DNA of 64,000 nt. Source: Neurospora tetrasperma FGSC 2508. Lineage: Eukaryota > Ascomycota > Sordariomycetes > Sordariales > Sordariaceae. The translations under genes were made by a program, and so were the position numbers. Positions 10,849 to 19,375 of the stretch are shown here, piece by piece; the stretch's first letter is position 1, and the number at the start of each line of letters is the position of its first letter. The DNA is taken from the NCBI RefSeq assembly GCF_000213175.1, contig NW_009799102.1, forward strand, positions 838,509-902,508, written 5' to 3'. Below the pieces are notes generated by a model, which had not been told where the DNA came from, searched no databases, and saw only the letters and a list, made by a program, of their open reading frames with translations.

Positions 10849-11051
10849 CTCTATGGTAGTCTTGCTGTTAGTCACAGTTCAAGCATATCTGGGCTCAAGT
10901 TACTTACCTGTACTGTGTGGCGGTGGTGTGTGGTGATTGTGGTTTTTGTCGGGTCTATCTCTCGTTGCTGTGTGGGCAGAGTACCTACCTATCAATCAGT
11001 CTCAAATATCTTTTGTATCGCTGGACGATATCACAAGATCTCGAAACGGAT

Positions 11052-11400
11052 TCAGAGACTCACCAATGATAGTTTCTCGTTGCTCTCCTCAGTCCAGAGA
11101 CCTTTCAGTTGGGCTTCATTAAAATTGGTTTGATACATCGCTGGGAAATTTAAAACCCACCTCCCAACTTTCCCGGTTCCGTCTTGTGGCGGCGGCGGCG
11201 TGAAGAGGATAGGGACTGGCGGCGGCGGCGACGGAGAGAGTAGCGCGGCGAGATGACGGAGTGGCGGAGGTGAGAGCGTTATTGCCCTTGCGGGCTGGCT
11301 TGAAAAAGTCACCAATTGGCCGAGTGTTGGCAGAAGGCAAAGTATTCTGCTATGTACCAAATGAGCCTGCGTCATCTATGGCATATTCTGGAGAACGGTA
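11052..11400 (-). pseudogene. coding-like fragment with PIP-box-like motif
   Basis: On the minus strand one frame contains NTRPIGDFFKPARKGNN (near 11280-11330), which resembles a PCNA-interacting peptide (I-x-x-FF). An overlapping frame contains RWVLNFPAMYQTNFNEAQLK and stops just after a GTGAGT donor-like site near 11065. An upstream in-frame TAG interrupts the first frame. It lies directly upstream of the GIY-YIG relic on the same strand and might be its N-terminal part. The link is inference only. Confidence 0.22.
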
Positions 11401-11621
11401 TTCTCTCTGCGCTCAACCTCCACCGCGACCGTCCTGCCACGAGCAATGTCATTGTTCTGGAGAAGGGCAACCTGCGAGACGCGAGCGTTTGGCGGCTGAC
11501 TTGTTTGCGGCCTTGGTCTCCTTTTTCTATGCGCGCCATCCCTTCCCAATTTATAAAATATGAAGGTATTAACGAGGATACAGACCGGACATCCTTCTGT
11601 TCCGCACGGTGTTGATGTTCT

Positions 11622-11850
11622 TTATTTAGGCGCGCCGAGGTACCATGCTATGGTGGTGAGTTCCTTCAGAGTGAGATGGCGTTCGGCAGGGTGCTGTTTG
11701 AGGCGATCACGCCAGGCAGTGGGCAGGGTGCGACGGCGTGGAAAAGTGAGGAAGGTTTGGAGGGCGAAGTCCTTGGGGACTGGGAAGTCAGGGGTAAGAC
11801 GGGGGAGGAGGGCGAGTAGGTGCCTATCCACAGGGAGTGAATTCTTATGA
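11622..11850 (-). pseudogene. unrecognised coding-like fragment
   Basis: The minus-strand frame ends ...LTLKELTTIAWYLGAPK and contains PDFPVPKDFALQTFLTFP. This amphipathic, non-repetitive text looks more like a real protein end than the flanking frames. It has no recognisable family and no convincing start, and upstream sequence becomes Ser/Pro-rich noise. It is probably a gene fragment and could be chance. Confidence 0.2.
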
Positions 11851-12385
11851 GCTCTCGTAGCTGAAGAAGGACTGAAAAGAGAAAAGGTTGTGTCGGGCGG
11901 AAATGGGTTGTTATAAGTCCGGTTATGGTGCAAGCTCAAGGTTGATGGGGAAGAGTCCGGTCGACGGTTGGGGGAGGATAGATACAAGAAGCCCGTATCT
12001 ACCTCTAGGCTATGTCCCTCTTGACTTGACGGTGCAGGAGAGAAGACAGGAAGTCATAATGCATTGCTTCTGAGTTCATGCTCACCCACTCCTCCAGCAA
12101 TTTCTGCAACATGCCCGCCCCCGCATCCATGGACATCCCGATCATTGATTAAGCCGAATAACCAAACTATTTGCCCCGAAGTTTCTACCCAATTCCCACG
12201 ATAGCCTTATTTGTTTTGCCATAGCTGCGTAGCCAGTAAAGTCTGAGCGCAGTAGTAACAACCATAAGAGTCCAACGATCACCCATTACTCCTGAACAAG
12301 CAGCCCCCTTCAACTCCAATATGAATAAGTAATTCACGGAAATCGCATTACGAAACGTAAGATCAGCAAGTGTATCGCTCTCCTC

Positions 12386-13219
12386 CTATACCGATGAAAA
12401 TAAAGATAAAGAAGAAGAAGGAGACGGTAAGGAAAATGAGGTAGAAGATGAGGATGGCAGGCGAGTAAGAATATACTGGGTGTGTTGGGTGTTGGTAACG
12501 CCCTTCCGGGTCTTCCTCCATTCGAATTCCTCCCGGATTTTCATGTTAGGGCCGACCTCCACCGAGAACCGGAACAAGACACAGGTACCGTCGGTGGTTA
12601 TTGTAGCGTACATAATCTCGGTGACTAAGTCACGAGGGTTCAAGTTGAACTCGACGTCGTCTTCGTCTAACGGCGGCGGCACCATAATAAGACTTTTCAC
12701 GCTAAAGGTTGACATCAGAAGGGGTTCTCGCTCTTCGTCGCCGGCGGCCGCCAAAATTGGGGCCTCGGTTCCCGTTCCGTTCCGCAGGTAGAAGCCCGGC
12801 CTGAAGTTGAGCGGTCCTCTAGGGGTAAAGCCGTAATGTACCTCGACAACATATAAGAATTCGTTCTTATCCGCACCGCAGAGCTTATATATAGTCAGTG
12901 CGCCAATAACGCCCCCAGAGGAATTGCCGTAGAGGTTCATAACTGGAGGAAACGGGCAATATCCCAGAAATTTTACTGCTGTAGGCATCCTGCATGTGCT
13001 CGAGAATGTCTTACGGACGACGTCGTCGTCGCCGTCGTCTAGCGACGTTTTGCTCTTGGTGCTCATGGCGAACGCGGGCCGCAAACGGTTACTGACTGTG
13101 GAATGGTGAGGTTTGGTTAAGGAGAAGCGAGCAACAATGCCAAAGGTCGCCCCGTGCTGGTTTTGTGGCCGAAGGCAGTCAAACGGGTCACGCGGCAGCA
13201 TGTTGAAGAGAACCCGCAA
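12386..13219 (-). CDS. hypothetical protein, possibly tubby-C/LURP-like fold (277 aa)
   Basis: This is a single open frame of 277 codons. The first 51 residues are weakly coding-like; an internal ATG at 13066 (MSTKSKTSLDDG) may be the true start, giving 226 residues. The core from about residue 70 to 235 alternates short hydrophobic and polar runs typical of beta-strands, and includes EFLYVVEVHYGF, GFYLRNGTGTEAPIL and a late REEFEWRKTRKG. The FEWR-type block near the end is reminiscent of fungal tubby-C-like/LURP-one-related proteins, but this is a resemblance from memory and not a firm assignment. The C-terminus is a Ser-rich low-complexity tail. It lies between two decayed genes, so it may itself be under decay, although its frame is intact. 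Confidence 0.5.
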   Translation of the reverse strand: MRVLFNMLPRDPFDCLRPQNQHGATFGIVARFSLTKPHHSTVSNRLRPAFAMSTKSKTSLDDGDDDVVRKTFSSTCRMPTAVKFLGYCPFPPVMNLYGNSSGGVIGALTIYKLCGADKNEFLYVVEVHYGFTPRGPLNFRPGFYLRNGTGTEAPILAAAGDEEREPLLMSTFSVKSLIMVPPPLDEDDVEFNLNPRDLVTEIMYATITTDGTCVLFRFSVEVGPNMKIREEFEWRKTRKGVTNTQHTQYILTRLPSSSSTSFSLPSPSSSLSLFSSV

Positions 13220-13233
13220 TATTGCCGCTGCAA

Positions 13234-14280
13234 CTATAAACCAACAGCCGATGCTAACATCAGGTCATCAGCAAATTGACCTGCCCAAATAGGTATCCCT
13301 GCCACGCCGGAGCGAGACAAAAAAATATGCTCGCTAGAGGTCCCGAGGATTTGGCTCGCCCGGCCAGCTTCAGCCTCCTTTCCAGGATAGTCTCTGCCCA
13401 GCATACGACGTAATTTGAAAGGAAAAAGCGAAACTCCTGCACTATATTGGATCTGTGCGTTAGAACCCAGTTCGATGCTGTGTGGCAGACTGCGGACAGG
13501 ACAAAAATCCAAAGCGCGCGAGACTCTCCGGAAATAATGCCATGTCTCAACAACTGTCGTTTCCGTTGCCAGTGCCGTTGTTGTTCTAGCCTTGTCTGTG
13601 GTGCGCGGCTGTCAATTTCCTGAGGGGGCTTAGGTCAAGTTGTCAGTTATCAGCATGCCGGTAAAAGGAAAAGACTGGAGCGGATGGTGTACTCCTTACT
13701 TTGACGCGAATGACCATGGCCGCAAGCTAAGCTTCGAATATGGTGACGTGAAGCCGTTGCCAAAACCAACCCCAGAATCGTCGGAGGGTGTACGCTTTGG
13801 TGATGTTGCCCAAGAGCGCGGGCCGCTCGTCTGGCCGATCCCATTGCATAACTGACACGAACACCGCCGCGAGAAGATTGTGCGCGACAGTGAGCAGAAT
13901 GTATTGTATGTGTCCCAGACCCACTGATTAGACATTAGGAGCCCCAAGATCAGGTCTCGCTTGGTGGCATAGTGGAGGCAGAAGGCCCTGCTTGTCCGGG
14001 CCGATTGAAATCCCAGCGACTCAGGTGAAGACCGCACAGAGTCTTGGTGGTGAAAGAGGCTATGAGATGACGCATGGCCAACAACACTAGGTATGGCGCG
14101 TCCACATCGAAGAAGAGCAAATCTAACCCGACCTGGATGGCCAGGATTCGGGCTGTCAGTACACGTATCATCCGACAGGCACAGTCCGCGAGGATTAGCC
14201 CAGATACGGAGGACGACACGCGGTCGCTGGGCGAAGGATGCAGAACTTGGGAGCTTGAGGATCTTCTTTTCCAAGACAAG
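13234..14280 (-). pseudogene. decayed MBOAT_2/wax-synthase-like acyltransferase
   Basis: Minus-strand pieces in different frames match the fungal wax-synthase-like membrane acyltransferase family. One (13727-13924) reads HNLLAAVFVSVMQWDRPDE, then LLGNITKAYTLRRFWGWFWQRLH. In the family this is the PPLFG...LRxFWGRxWH block, whose His is catalytic or near-catalytic; here it is Gln. A second (13260-13553) reads ALWIFVLSAVCHTASNWVL, the family's later FxxSGxxHxxxxW membrane segment with the second His kept, followed by another hydrophobic run. The two lie in different frames with stops between them. Text upstream to 14280 is hydrophobic and weakly coding-like. Living relatives (for example Tri7-type proteins) are about 400-500 residues. 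The call rests on these two blocks. Confidence 0.5.
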
Positions 14281-15436
14281 AAACGGCTCAGGGCAAATTT
14301 CCTTCTTCTCTAGTCTGTCAGTAGAGGTATCGAACCAGCCATCCCCGGGTCCGGGAGATTTGGCGGTCTCTGCCTGAGGTGCCTGTTCTGTCTGGCACCT
14401 GCCTGGTAATCACAAGACGGAGTCCTTCATGCAGCCTCCCCCTCGAACTATTCCACCATCGTCTCAGAAAGTTCAGACGACAAGAACCAGATCCTCTTGT
14501 TGCCATAGCAGCTATAGCAAACATCTCCTGCCAAGACGACTTTCTCAAAATCCTCGATACTAAACCCTGCTTATCCTTCTTATTCGACCTATAGAAGAGT
14601 GTCTTGACGGTTCTGACGATGGGAGATATCCATCAAGGTGTTCCGTCGTCAGGTCAACTGATTCTGTCTGCGACTGACTGCCTAGATCAAAAGATCAGAC
14701 GGTTTTTGTAATCTCTTATTCATAACTTGCTTTGCTCCCGTTCTATTGTGTGCCTGTGCTCGTCGTGTATGTATGTGTGTGCCCCACTCTGCTCTGCTGC
14801 CTCGAGGTGTGAGAGTAAACTCCTTTTTCCTGTTTTTCCTATCTTTTTTTCTCTCCTCTTCTTCTAGACAGACACCCGAACATATCAACCGTCTTTGAGA
14901 TCGACGTAACGAAAATCTCTCCATACACGTAAGGAACCTGTTGCTCAAGTTGTTGTGATCATCTGCTGATGTTGTTTTTGGCAGAACCCGCGTGGAGCAA
15001 ACATCCTGCCTTCTGGTTTTTTGGTTTCTCTCTCCCGTCTCGAAAGTCTTGTAAGTACCTACGTGTCTCGTGGTTATTTATCATCGTGATCATCACCACC
15101 GATCCCTCGCACGGTTTTCGTTGTGATTGGGCAAAATCACTGACATCTTGACTCACAACAGTACGCGCATAGCAAGGGGAGCCTGCCGGCCGTTTTTCTT
15201 CCCTCTCCTCCCACCCCAAGATCCTCGTAAGAAAACCTGTCTCTTGCTGCCCCTCATCACCAAATCAGATCTCGAACTTCATCTCTCGCCTCGTCTGTCC
15301 CATCTCCATGGTGACAGTCCAAGAGGTTCCTTTCTTTCTCATCAAGGTTTCACCTCAGTTTGGCACCCATTTAGTATTCCCTCGCACGCCTTTGTGGCCG
15401 GACACTCACTAACAATTCATGAACAGAACCGCAGAA
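14281..15436 (+). promoter_or_regulatory. upstream region and intron-bearing 5' leader of the 15.4 kb gene
   Basis: No protein gene seen. Two likely leader introns precede the ATG at 15437. One is 15051-15161 (GTAAGT donor, CTGAC-like branch, ACAG acceptor). The other is about 15227-15426 (GTAAGA donor, CACTAAC branch, ACAG acceptor). The flanking leader is pyrimidine-rich. Confidence 0.5.
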
Positions 15437-18067
15437 ATGGCTCCCGAGAAGAACCAGAGCACCAACCCCGTCGTCGTGTCTTCCAACAGCAAAGGCAATG
15501 ACAACGGCCCTGGCACCACCGACGCCAGAGCCTGCGTCCGCGCCAGCGCCCGCGGTGACGACGGCCTTGTGTCCTCTGTTTCCTCCTCTTCCGAGGTCCC
15601 CTTGCCCTCCGCTTCCGCCCCCGTTTCTTCCTCCTCCTCCTCGGCGTCAGCGTCTTCCTCTCCCTCTCCCTCTCCGGTCTCCGCGCCCATCCCCTCCTCC
15701 GCCGCTGCCGCCAGCACGGGCAACCGTGTTGCTGCTGGTGGTGGGGGTAAAGCCAGGTGGATGAGCGCCCCGGAGCAGGCGCGGTTGAAGTACGTGCACG
15801 TGCGTGCCGCGGCCTCGTACATTGGTGTGCTCAGGTCGCCCTTCTTCCCCCAGGACGGAGCGGCGTACCTGGCGCACCTGGCGAGCGTCAAGGCGCGCGA
15901 GTTGGAGAAGATGCGGGCCAAGCTAGAGGCGAGGTTGTCGAAAGATGCCAAGACAAAGTCAAATTCGAAGTTGAAGTCGTCCGGGGGTTTGTCGTCGTCT
16001 CGCTGGGCTCTGTTGCCTGTTGTTAGGGTCTCTGGGGGTCTTGCATCGTGCTGGATCCCGCTTTACCATGGCGGTGGTGGTGGTGCCTCCGGGCTGCTGC
16101 TGCTGCCGTCGGTAGAGTATGGACACTATAACAATGACAATGACAATGTCGAAGGGGGTGTGAAGAGTGAGGGTGATAAGGCCAAGGGGAAGGCTGTGTC
16201 TGCTGCTGCTGCTGCTTCTTCTTCGGAGGAGGCGGCGGCGGCGGCTGGAACCGAGCCGCCATCTTCTTCTTCCACCTTCGGAGACGGCCGTTCGTCTGGG
16301 GGTAACGAGGGGTCTCCCAGAGGCAACCCCAGCAATAGGGTCAACACTAGCATTGACACTCTTCCTTCTGCTTTTTCTTCTTCTGAAGCTTTTGCCGCGG
16401 CTGCCAGTACCTTCGACACCATCATCACCTCCGACACCCCCTCCGACACCACTTCTGCCGCCAATCGTGGATTCTCCATTCGTAGAGGACTCACGCCTCC
16501 TTCATCTCCCTGCCCTCCCGCGCCTCGTCTAGCTCCCCTGCTGAAGGGCAAGACGAACTTGACGGAGGACTTCCTCTCAGTTGTCCTGGCCAAGCCGAAT
16601 CCGTTCAACGGGTTTTGGACCGTCAAGTCTCCGGATTCGGATAACGTCTCCTCGCCTGGGCCTGAGAACATCCCGTTTCCAAGCGCGGCCGAGTACATGT
16701 ACGAAGCCAACCGCCGCGTCAGCCAGGTTTCCCCGGGGCAACCCAGCCTGAGCGCGCGCGATAACGTTGTCGCTGCTGGTTCCGGCCACGTTCATGCCGA
16801 CAAGAGGAACAAGAAGATGAAGAAGCAGAAGTGGAAGCAGGAAGGAAGTAAAGGTAGCAAGCTGCGTGCGCCCGAGTCCGTCATGTCGCCTGTGTCTGTG
16901 GGCTGGGGTCCGCCCAGCCGTGCCTGGCCTTTGCCTCGCTGGCAAGGGCACATCAGGAACGGTGATGTTGGACACCAGAGCCACAACCAGCACATGTACT
17001 TGGACGAAGGCTACGTGCGCCGCCTTTGGTCGGAGAAGCTGGAGCTACATCAGCAATTCGCGCGCCTCAGGAAGGCCGAACTTGCTTTGTATGCCGGCCA
17101 GAAGCGAGAGCTGGCTGAGTCCGGGATCGAGGGGCTTATCACCTCTCCTACCGGCAGGACTCACCATGAGCTCGAGCTGATGGTCGGTGAGGCCCAATTT
17201 GATTTCAGCAGCAGCAGACAGGTGGTTTCGGCTCCTGATCTTGTTTATCACAGCGGTCTCGCCTCTTCGGTGGCAGAACCAGCTCACCATCACACAGGTC
17301 TCTCCGCGGCGGCGGTTGAACCTTGCACTTCCACAACGGTGGCTGATGCCATTAATGCTCCCGCTACGGCGGTTGACGCTGCACCCATTTTCCTCTCCTC
17401 TTCCTCTTTCTCCGCAACAGCCATACCGTTTGTGCCGCGGTCCCTGGCTCCCGATGCTCCCGAGTTCGTGCCATCCGGTCGACGTAGTGAAAGGGATTCG
17501 CTCTCTGCTACTGCCGAGGAGTTCGTTCCGCCTTTATTTCTCGCCCCTGCCGCTGTCGTCCCCCAGCAGCACCAGTCATCAGCAGCTGAGCAGTCGTCGT
17601 TGTCTTCGGAACCTCCGTCTTTGGTGCCGCAACAACAGCAACAGCTCGGTGGAGAAGAGTCGTTGTCATCCTTAGACCCCGGCCGCGTCAACTCTTGGAC
17701 GGATCACCGTCGTGACCACCCTCGTGCTCCCCGGCACCTGAGGCCATCTCACCAAGGTCACCAGCGGAATCATCACCAGCCAGAGTTCGCACTTCGCCGC
17801 CCTCCCAGCGTGTCGTTTGGCTCTTGGTCTTTTCCTTCGCACGCCTTCTTACCCCTTTGCGAACCCCAGGCTGCCACTGCCACCGAGGAGAAGAAAAAGC
17901 TGCCGCCCCCGTCTTTGTTCGACCCAGCCCGTCCAGACTTCGAAGAGAACTTCCCGCCTCTTGGTCAAGCCCCTGCTCACACCCACACCAAAGCCAAGCT
18001 GTCCAAGTCATTCAAGCAGCAGCAACAACAATCCAAGGCGTCCAATTCTGCTGGCTCTCTCTCCTAG
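15437..18067 (+). CDS. large low-complexity protein with two PAM2-like motifs
   Basis: I do not recognise a named family. The frame is 876 codons from ATG 15437. An ATG at 15419 is in frame but lies inside the likely leader intron. Ser/Ala/Pro-rich tracts alternate with ordered-looking blocks: residues about 110-180 (QARLKYVHVRAAASYIGVL..., then a charged helix) and about 515-555 (DEGYVRRLWSEKLELHQQF...). Two PAM2-like peptides occur at about 669-680 (SLAPDAPEFVPSG) and 689-698 (LSATAEEFVP). They keep the L-x3-A-x2-F-x-P spacing used to bind the MLLE domain of poly(A)-binding protein. Near the C-terminus is FEENFPPLGQ, followed by a Lys/Gln-rich tail. An RNA-associated role is inferred from these motifs. 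The frame ends at TAG 18065-18067 but stays open beyond it (see next feature). Confidence 0.75.
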   Translation: MAPEKNQSTNPVVVSSNSKGNDNGPGTTDARACVRASARGDDGLVSSVSSSSEVPLPSASAPVSSSSSSASASSSPSPSPVSAPIPSSAAAASTGNRVAAGGGGKARWMSAPEQARLKYVHVRAAASYIGVLRSPFFPQDGAAYLAHLASVKARELEKMRAKLEARLSKDAKTKSNSKLKSSGGLSSSRWALLPVVRVSGGLASCWIPLYHGGGGGASGLLLLPSVEYGHYNNDNDNVEGGVKSEGDKAKGKAVSAAAAASSSEEAAAAAGTEPPSSSSTFGDGRSSGGNEGSPRGNPSNRVNTSIDTLPSAFSSSEAFAAAASTFDTIITSDTPSDTTSAANRGFSIRRGLTPPSSPCPPAPRLAPLLKGKTNLTEDFLSVVLAKPNPFNGFWTVKSPDSDNVSSPGPENIPFPSAAEYMYEANRRVSQVSPGQPSLSARDNVVAAGSGHVHADKRNKKMKKQKWKQEGSKGSKLRAPESVMSPVSVGWGPPSRAWPLPRWQGHIRNGDVGHQSHNQHMYLDEGYVRRLWSEKLELHQQFARLRKAELALYAGQKRELAESGIEGLITSPTGRTHHELELMVGEAQFDFSSSRQVVSAPDLVYHSGLASSVAEPAHHHTGLSAAAVEPCTSTTVADAINAPATAVDAAPIFLSSSSFSATAIPFVPRSLAPDAPEFVPSGRRSERDSLSATAEEFVPPLFLAPAAVVPQQHQSSAAEQSSLSSEPPSLVPQQQQQLGGEESLSSLDPGRVNSWTDHRRDHPRAPRHLRPSHQGHQRNHHQPEFALRRPPSVSFGSWSFPSHAFLPLCEPQAATATEEKKKLPPPSLFDPARPDFEENFPPLGQAPAHTHTKAKLSKSFKQQQQQSKASNSAGSLS

Positions 18068-19375
18068 TTAGAGGAGACCAGCAACTTGGAAGCTAGCAAA
18101 TCTCACCACGCTGCTGTTCAAGATGACCACGGCCACAGCCAGGCGGACATCTATGCTGCCAGCCCCATTCTTCAGTCTGCATCGGCTACAGCTATCGCCA
18201 GCACCACCACTGGTAATAATACCACAAGCGAGACGAGCGAGAGGATCAAAGGCACCATCAGTAGCGATGGCTATGGTCGTAGTAATGGCACTGGCACAAC
18301 TTTTGCCGGCCCTGATGAGACTGATGGCGACAACCAAACCCATGTCCATCCCGCCCAGCCCCAGCCCCAGTTCCTTCCCAACGCTCCTGAGCAGCACCAC
18401 AACGACATTACCTCGGCGGAGGAGCGACGTCTGCTCCTGCAGACTTACCACTCCGGCCGTGACGATCCTGGTCCTGTCCCTGATCTTGGCTGTGGCCTGG
18501 CTCCTCTCCCTGTTTTTTCTGTGGGCACCACCCCTGGACCGCTTACTTTCCCGCTTGCGCCGCCTGCTTCCTACCCCCACGGCTACGGCTACGGCTATGA
18601 TCAACCGCCTTTTGGTCCTCCTCACGCCCACGCCCACGTTCACGGGTACCATCACCAACCTCTCCAATCTCTTCACCCCCAGCGCCGCGTCCACTTCGCC
18701 GACTACAACACGGTGATCCACTTCCCTCCTTCGCCTTCGCCTTGGGGGAACGTAGGCGCCGTGTGGGAGTTGGTACCTCAGCAGTGTCCAGATGGTGACA
18801 GCGCCGGTTTTGGTTCTGGTTCTGGTTCTGCTTCCAGTCCTGGGTTCAATCCCCACTCCACTCCTGCTTTCCTCCACCACAATGACGCAGGCCTAAACCC
18901 TTTCGTTCCCCGCCGTCCGACAGCCTTGGAGCAGCAGCTCCCCCTTCCGACTCCCTACAACTACTTCTCTTTCTCTTCGCGGCTTATCCCCTCCCACCTC
19001 TTTGAGCAGGCTCAAGTCACTTTCCAGCAGCAGCAACAGCAGCAACAACCCCCTCCTGCCTTCAACTCCGGCTACCCAGCCCCTTTCCCCGCTTTTAACC
19101 CGGGTTCAGTCCCGTCGTTGTCCTGGGAGATCCTGGAGATGGTGGATGTGTTGGACTTGGTGGAGGACTTGAGGAGTGCGGGGGTGGTGGAGAGGGAGGC
19201 GGAGGCGTGGCAATTAAGGGCGCCGGTTGGGGAGAGAACGTGGGATTTGAGTTTTGGAGAGGGAAGTGGGGATGTGCGAGGGGAAGGGGAAGGGGAAGTG
19301 GAGGAGATTGGGTTGGAGGAGGTGTCTGAGGTGGTGAGGGAGTTGGTGAAGGAGATTGATGAGTTTGATGATTAG
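18068..19375 (+). CDS. in-frame continuation after TAG: readthrough extension or separate ORF
   Basis: Directly after the TAG at 18065-18067 the same frame is open for 435 codons to a TAG at 19373-19375. No ATG occurs in it until about 350 codons in, so a normal independent start is unlikely. The text is coding-like: Pro/His/Gly-rich, with ordered patches such as RRVHFADYNTVIHFPPSP and a C-terminal acidic helical block (EILEMVDVLDLVEDLR...). Style and codon use match the upstream frame. I looked for an intron that would remove the TAG. The polypyrimidine CTCTCTCTCCTAG resembles an acceptor, but no GTRNGT donor in matching phase precedes it. Options: programmed or leaky readthrough, a recent nonsense mutation, a sequencing error, or a non-ATG gene. 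Confidence 0.5.
   Translation, partial: LEETSNLEASKSHHAAVQDDHGHSQADIYAASPILQSASATAIASTTTGNNTTSETSERIKGTISSDGYGRSNGTGTTFAGPDETDGDNQTHVHPAQPQPQFLPNAPEQHHNDITSAEERRLLLQTYHSGRDDPGPVPDLGCGLAPLPVFSVGTTPGPLTFPLAPPASYPHGYGYGYDQPPFGPPHAHAHVHGYHHQPLQSLHPQRRVHFADYNTVIHFPPSPSPWGNVGAVWELVPQQCPDGDSAGFGSGSGSASSPGFNPHSTPAFLHHNDAGLNPFVPRRPTALEQQLPLPTPYNYFSFSSRLIPSHLFEQAQVTFQQQQQQQQPPPAFNSGYPAPFPAFNPGSVPSLSWEILEMVDVLDLVEDLRSAGVVEREAEAWQLRAPVGERTWDLSFGEGSGDVRGEGEGEVEEIGLEEVSEVVRELVKEIDEFDD

Noticed and set aside
18050-18096. An intron removing the TAG at 18065-18067
   Set aside because: CTCTCTCTCCTAG looks like an acceptor, but no GTRNGT donor in matching phase and no CTNA branch point lie in range; the candidate donors (GTCATT, GTCCAA, GTCAAG) are poor.
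15409-18880. Several long frames on the minus strand and other plus frames in the low-complexity gene
   Set aside because: The plus-strand frame has ordered blocks, motifs and a sensible start; the others are repeat-driven shadows.
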